A stretch of DNA of 5,885 nucleotides from an uncultured Sphingomonadales bacterium (GTDB taxonomy: Bacteria > Pseudomonadota > Alphaproteobacteria > Sphingomonadales > Sphingomonadaceae), in assembly GCA_937898535.1 (NCBI GenBank), contig CALDKP010000341.1, positions 1-5,885 of the forward strand. The letters are read 5' to 3'. Position numbers and translations under genes: made by a program. Every line of letters begins with the position of its first letter. The stretch's first letter is position 1. Under the pieces are notes generated by a model that saw nothing but the letters and a program-made list of their open reading frames with translations, had not been told where the DNA came from and did not search any database. Of the stretch, positions 5,110 through 5,885 are shown piece after piece.

Positions 5110-5885
5110 TTATGTCATTGCCGATATTAATGAGGCCGATTTCGGTCGCAAAGAAATAAACATTGCCGAGACCGAAATGCCCGGCCTTATGGCGCTGCGC
5201 GAAGAATTCGGTGCATCGCAGCCATTAAAAGGCGCGCGGATTGTCGGTTCGCTGCATATGACCATTCAGACTGCGGTTCTGATCGAGACGCTCACAGCGC
5301 TTGGTGCAGATGTCCGTTGGGCAACCTGCAACATCTTCTCGACACAAGACCACGCCGCTGCCGCAATCGCCGCGCAAAACATTCCTGTGTTCGCGATTAA
5401 GGGCGAAAGCCTTGCCGATTATTGGGACTATGTCGGTCGCATCTTCGATTGGGGTGACGAAACCACTGCCAACATCATTCTAGACGACGGCGGCGACGCG
5501 ACAATGTTTGCCCTTTGGGGTGCAAAGCTTGAGCGCGGCGAAACCTTTGGTGATCCTGAAAATGAAGAAGAAGTTGAATTCCAGCGCGCGCTGAAGGCAT
5601 TTGTTGCCAAGAAGCCGGGTTATTTGACGGAAACCGTCAAGAACCTGAAGGGCGTTTCGGAAGAAACCACAACTGGCGTGCATCGCCTTTACGAAATCGC
5701 GAAGAAGGGCGAACTGCCGTTCCCTGCGATCAACGTAAACGACAGCGTTACCAAATCGAAGTTCGACAACCTCTATGGCTGCAAGGAATCGCTGGTCGAC
5801 GCGATCCGCCGCGCCACCGACGTGATGCTCGCCGGCAAGGTCGCCTGCGTTGCGGGCTTCGGCGATGTCGGCAAGGGCTCGGCGG
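5096..5885 (+). CDS. ahcY: S-adenosylhomocysteine hydrolase, N-terminal 263 codons (3' end beyond window)
   Basis: The enzyme uses tightly bound NAD to split S-adenosylhomocysteine into adenosine and homocysteine, relieving product inhibition of methyltransferases. Numbering from GTG 5096, His54 (LHMT), Asp131 (DDGGD), Glu190 (SEETTTG), Lys220 and Asp224 (VTKSKFDN) match human His55, Asp131, Glu156, Lys186 and Asp190. A GFGDVGKG Rossmann motif begins the NAD domain at the right edge. Between Asp131 and Glu190 there are 34 residues more than in the human enzyme, the insertion typical of many bacterial AhcY proteins. No in-frame ATG exists before the conserved EMPGLM. GTG 5096 is preferred because GGAG lies 9 nt upstream and because it gives an N-terminus almost the same length as the human one. 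TTG 5042 and TTG 5033 are in-frame alternatives without a ribosome binding site. They would add 18 or 21 residues. Identity is certain and the start is less so. Confidence 0.95.
   Translation, partial: MAFNDYVIADINEADFGRKEINIAETEMPGLMALREEFGASQPLKGARIVGSLHMTIQTAVLIETLTALGADVRWATCNIFSTQDHAAAAIAAQNIPVFAIKGESLADYWDYVGRIFDWGDETTANIILDDGGDATMFALWGAKLERGETFGDPENEEEVEFQRALKAFVAKKPGYLTETVKNLKGVSEETTTGVHRLYEIAKKGELPFPAINVNDSVTKSKFDNLYGCKESLVDAIRRATDVMLAGKVACVAGFGDVGKGSA

Overview
The window looks like chromosomal DNA of an alphaproteobacterium, most likely a sphingomonad (Sphingomonadales) of moderate GC content. This rests on the protein sequences as I recognise them: the AhcY N-terminal half, a bacterial ACE-like M2 peptidase, a Prx5-type peroxiredoxin, and a small cysteine-containing exported protein next to ahcY. 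It is inference, with no database search. I see no phage, transposon, CRISPR or RNA-gene signature.

Layout. Positions 2-1669 (+) hold the C-terminal ~555 codons of an M2 zinc peptidase, closed by a hairpin terminator at 1678-1713 that it shares with a convergent gene. On the minus strand, transcription runs from about 4285 down to 1716. It passes through a peroxiredoxin (4259-3780), a strong intrinsic terminator (3746-3721), AMP nucleosidase amn (3685-2240) and a small Ala/Lys/Pro-rich basic protein (2177-1716). The 250-bp gap at 4260-4509 is divergent. It carries a readable peroxiredoxin promoter and two dyads. To its right, on the plus strand, lie a small exported four-cysteine protein (4510-4998) and ahcY (S-adenosylhomocysteine hydrolase), which runs off the right edge.

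The most interesting part is the ahcY control region (5013-5109). A perfect 8-4-8 palindrome overlaps a good -10 hexamer (5028-5033). About 7 nt downstream, roughly where the transcript should begin, starts a long inverted repeat. Its arms, 5039-5056 and 5091-5109, can form an 18-bp hairpin with one bulge and one G.U pair. The 3' arm contains the best AhcY start codon (GTG 5096, preceded by GGAG with 9-nt spacing), and the Shine-Dalgarno sequence lies in the loop. This resembles an operator plus a translation-controlling leader, possibly metabolite-responsive. It does not match any SAM or SAH riboswitch consensus that I can recall.

Functional links are modest. amn (AMP to adenine plus ribose 5-phosphate) and ahcY (SAH to adenosine plus homocysteine) both touch adenine-nucleotide and methyl-cycle turnover. 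The peroxiredoxin and M2 peptidase are separate housekeeping or peptide-utilisation functions. Nothing in the window shows that the genes form one dedicated system.
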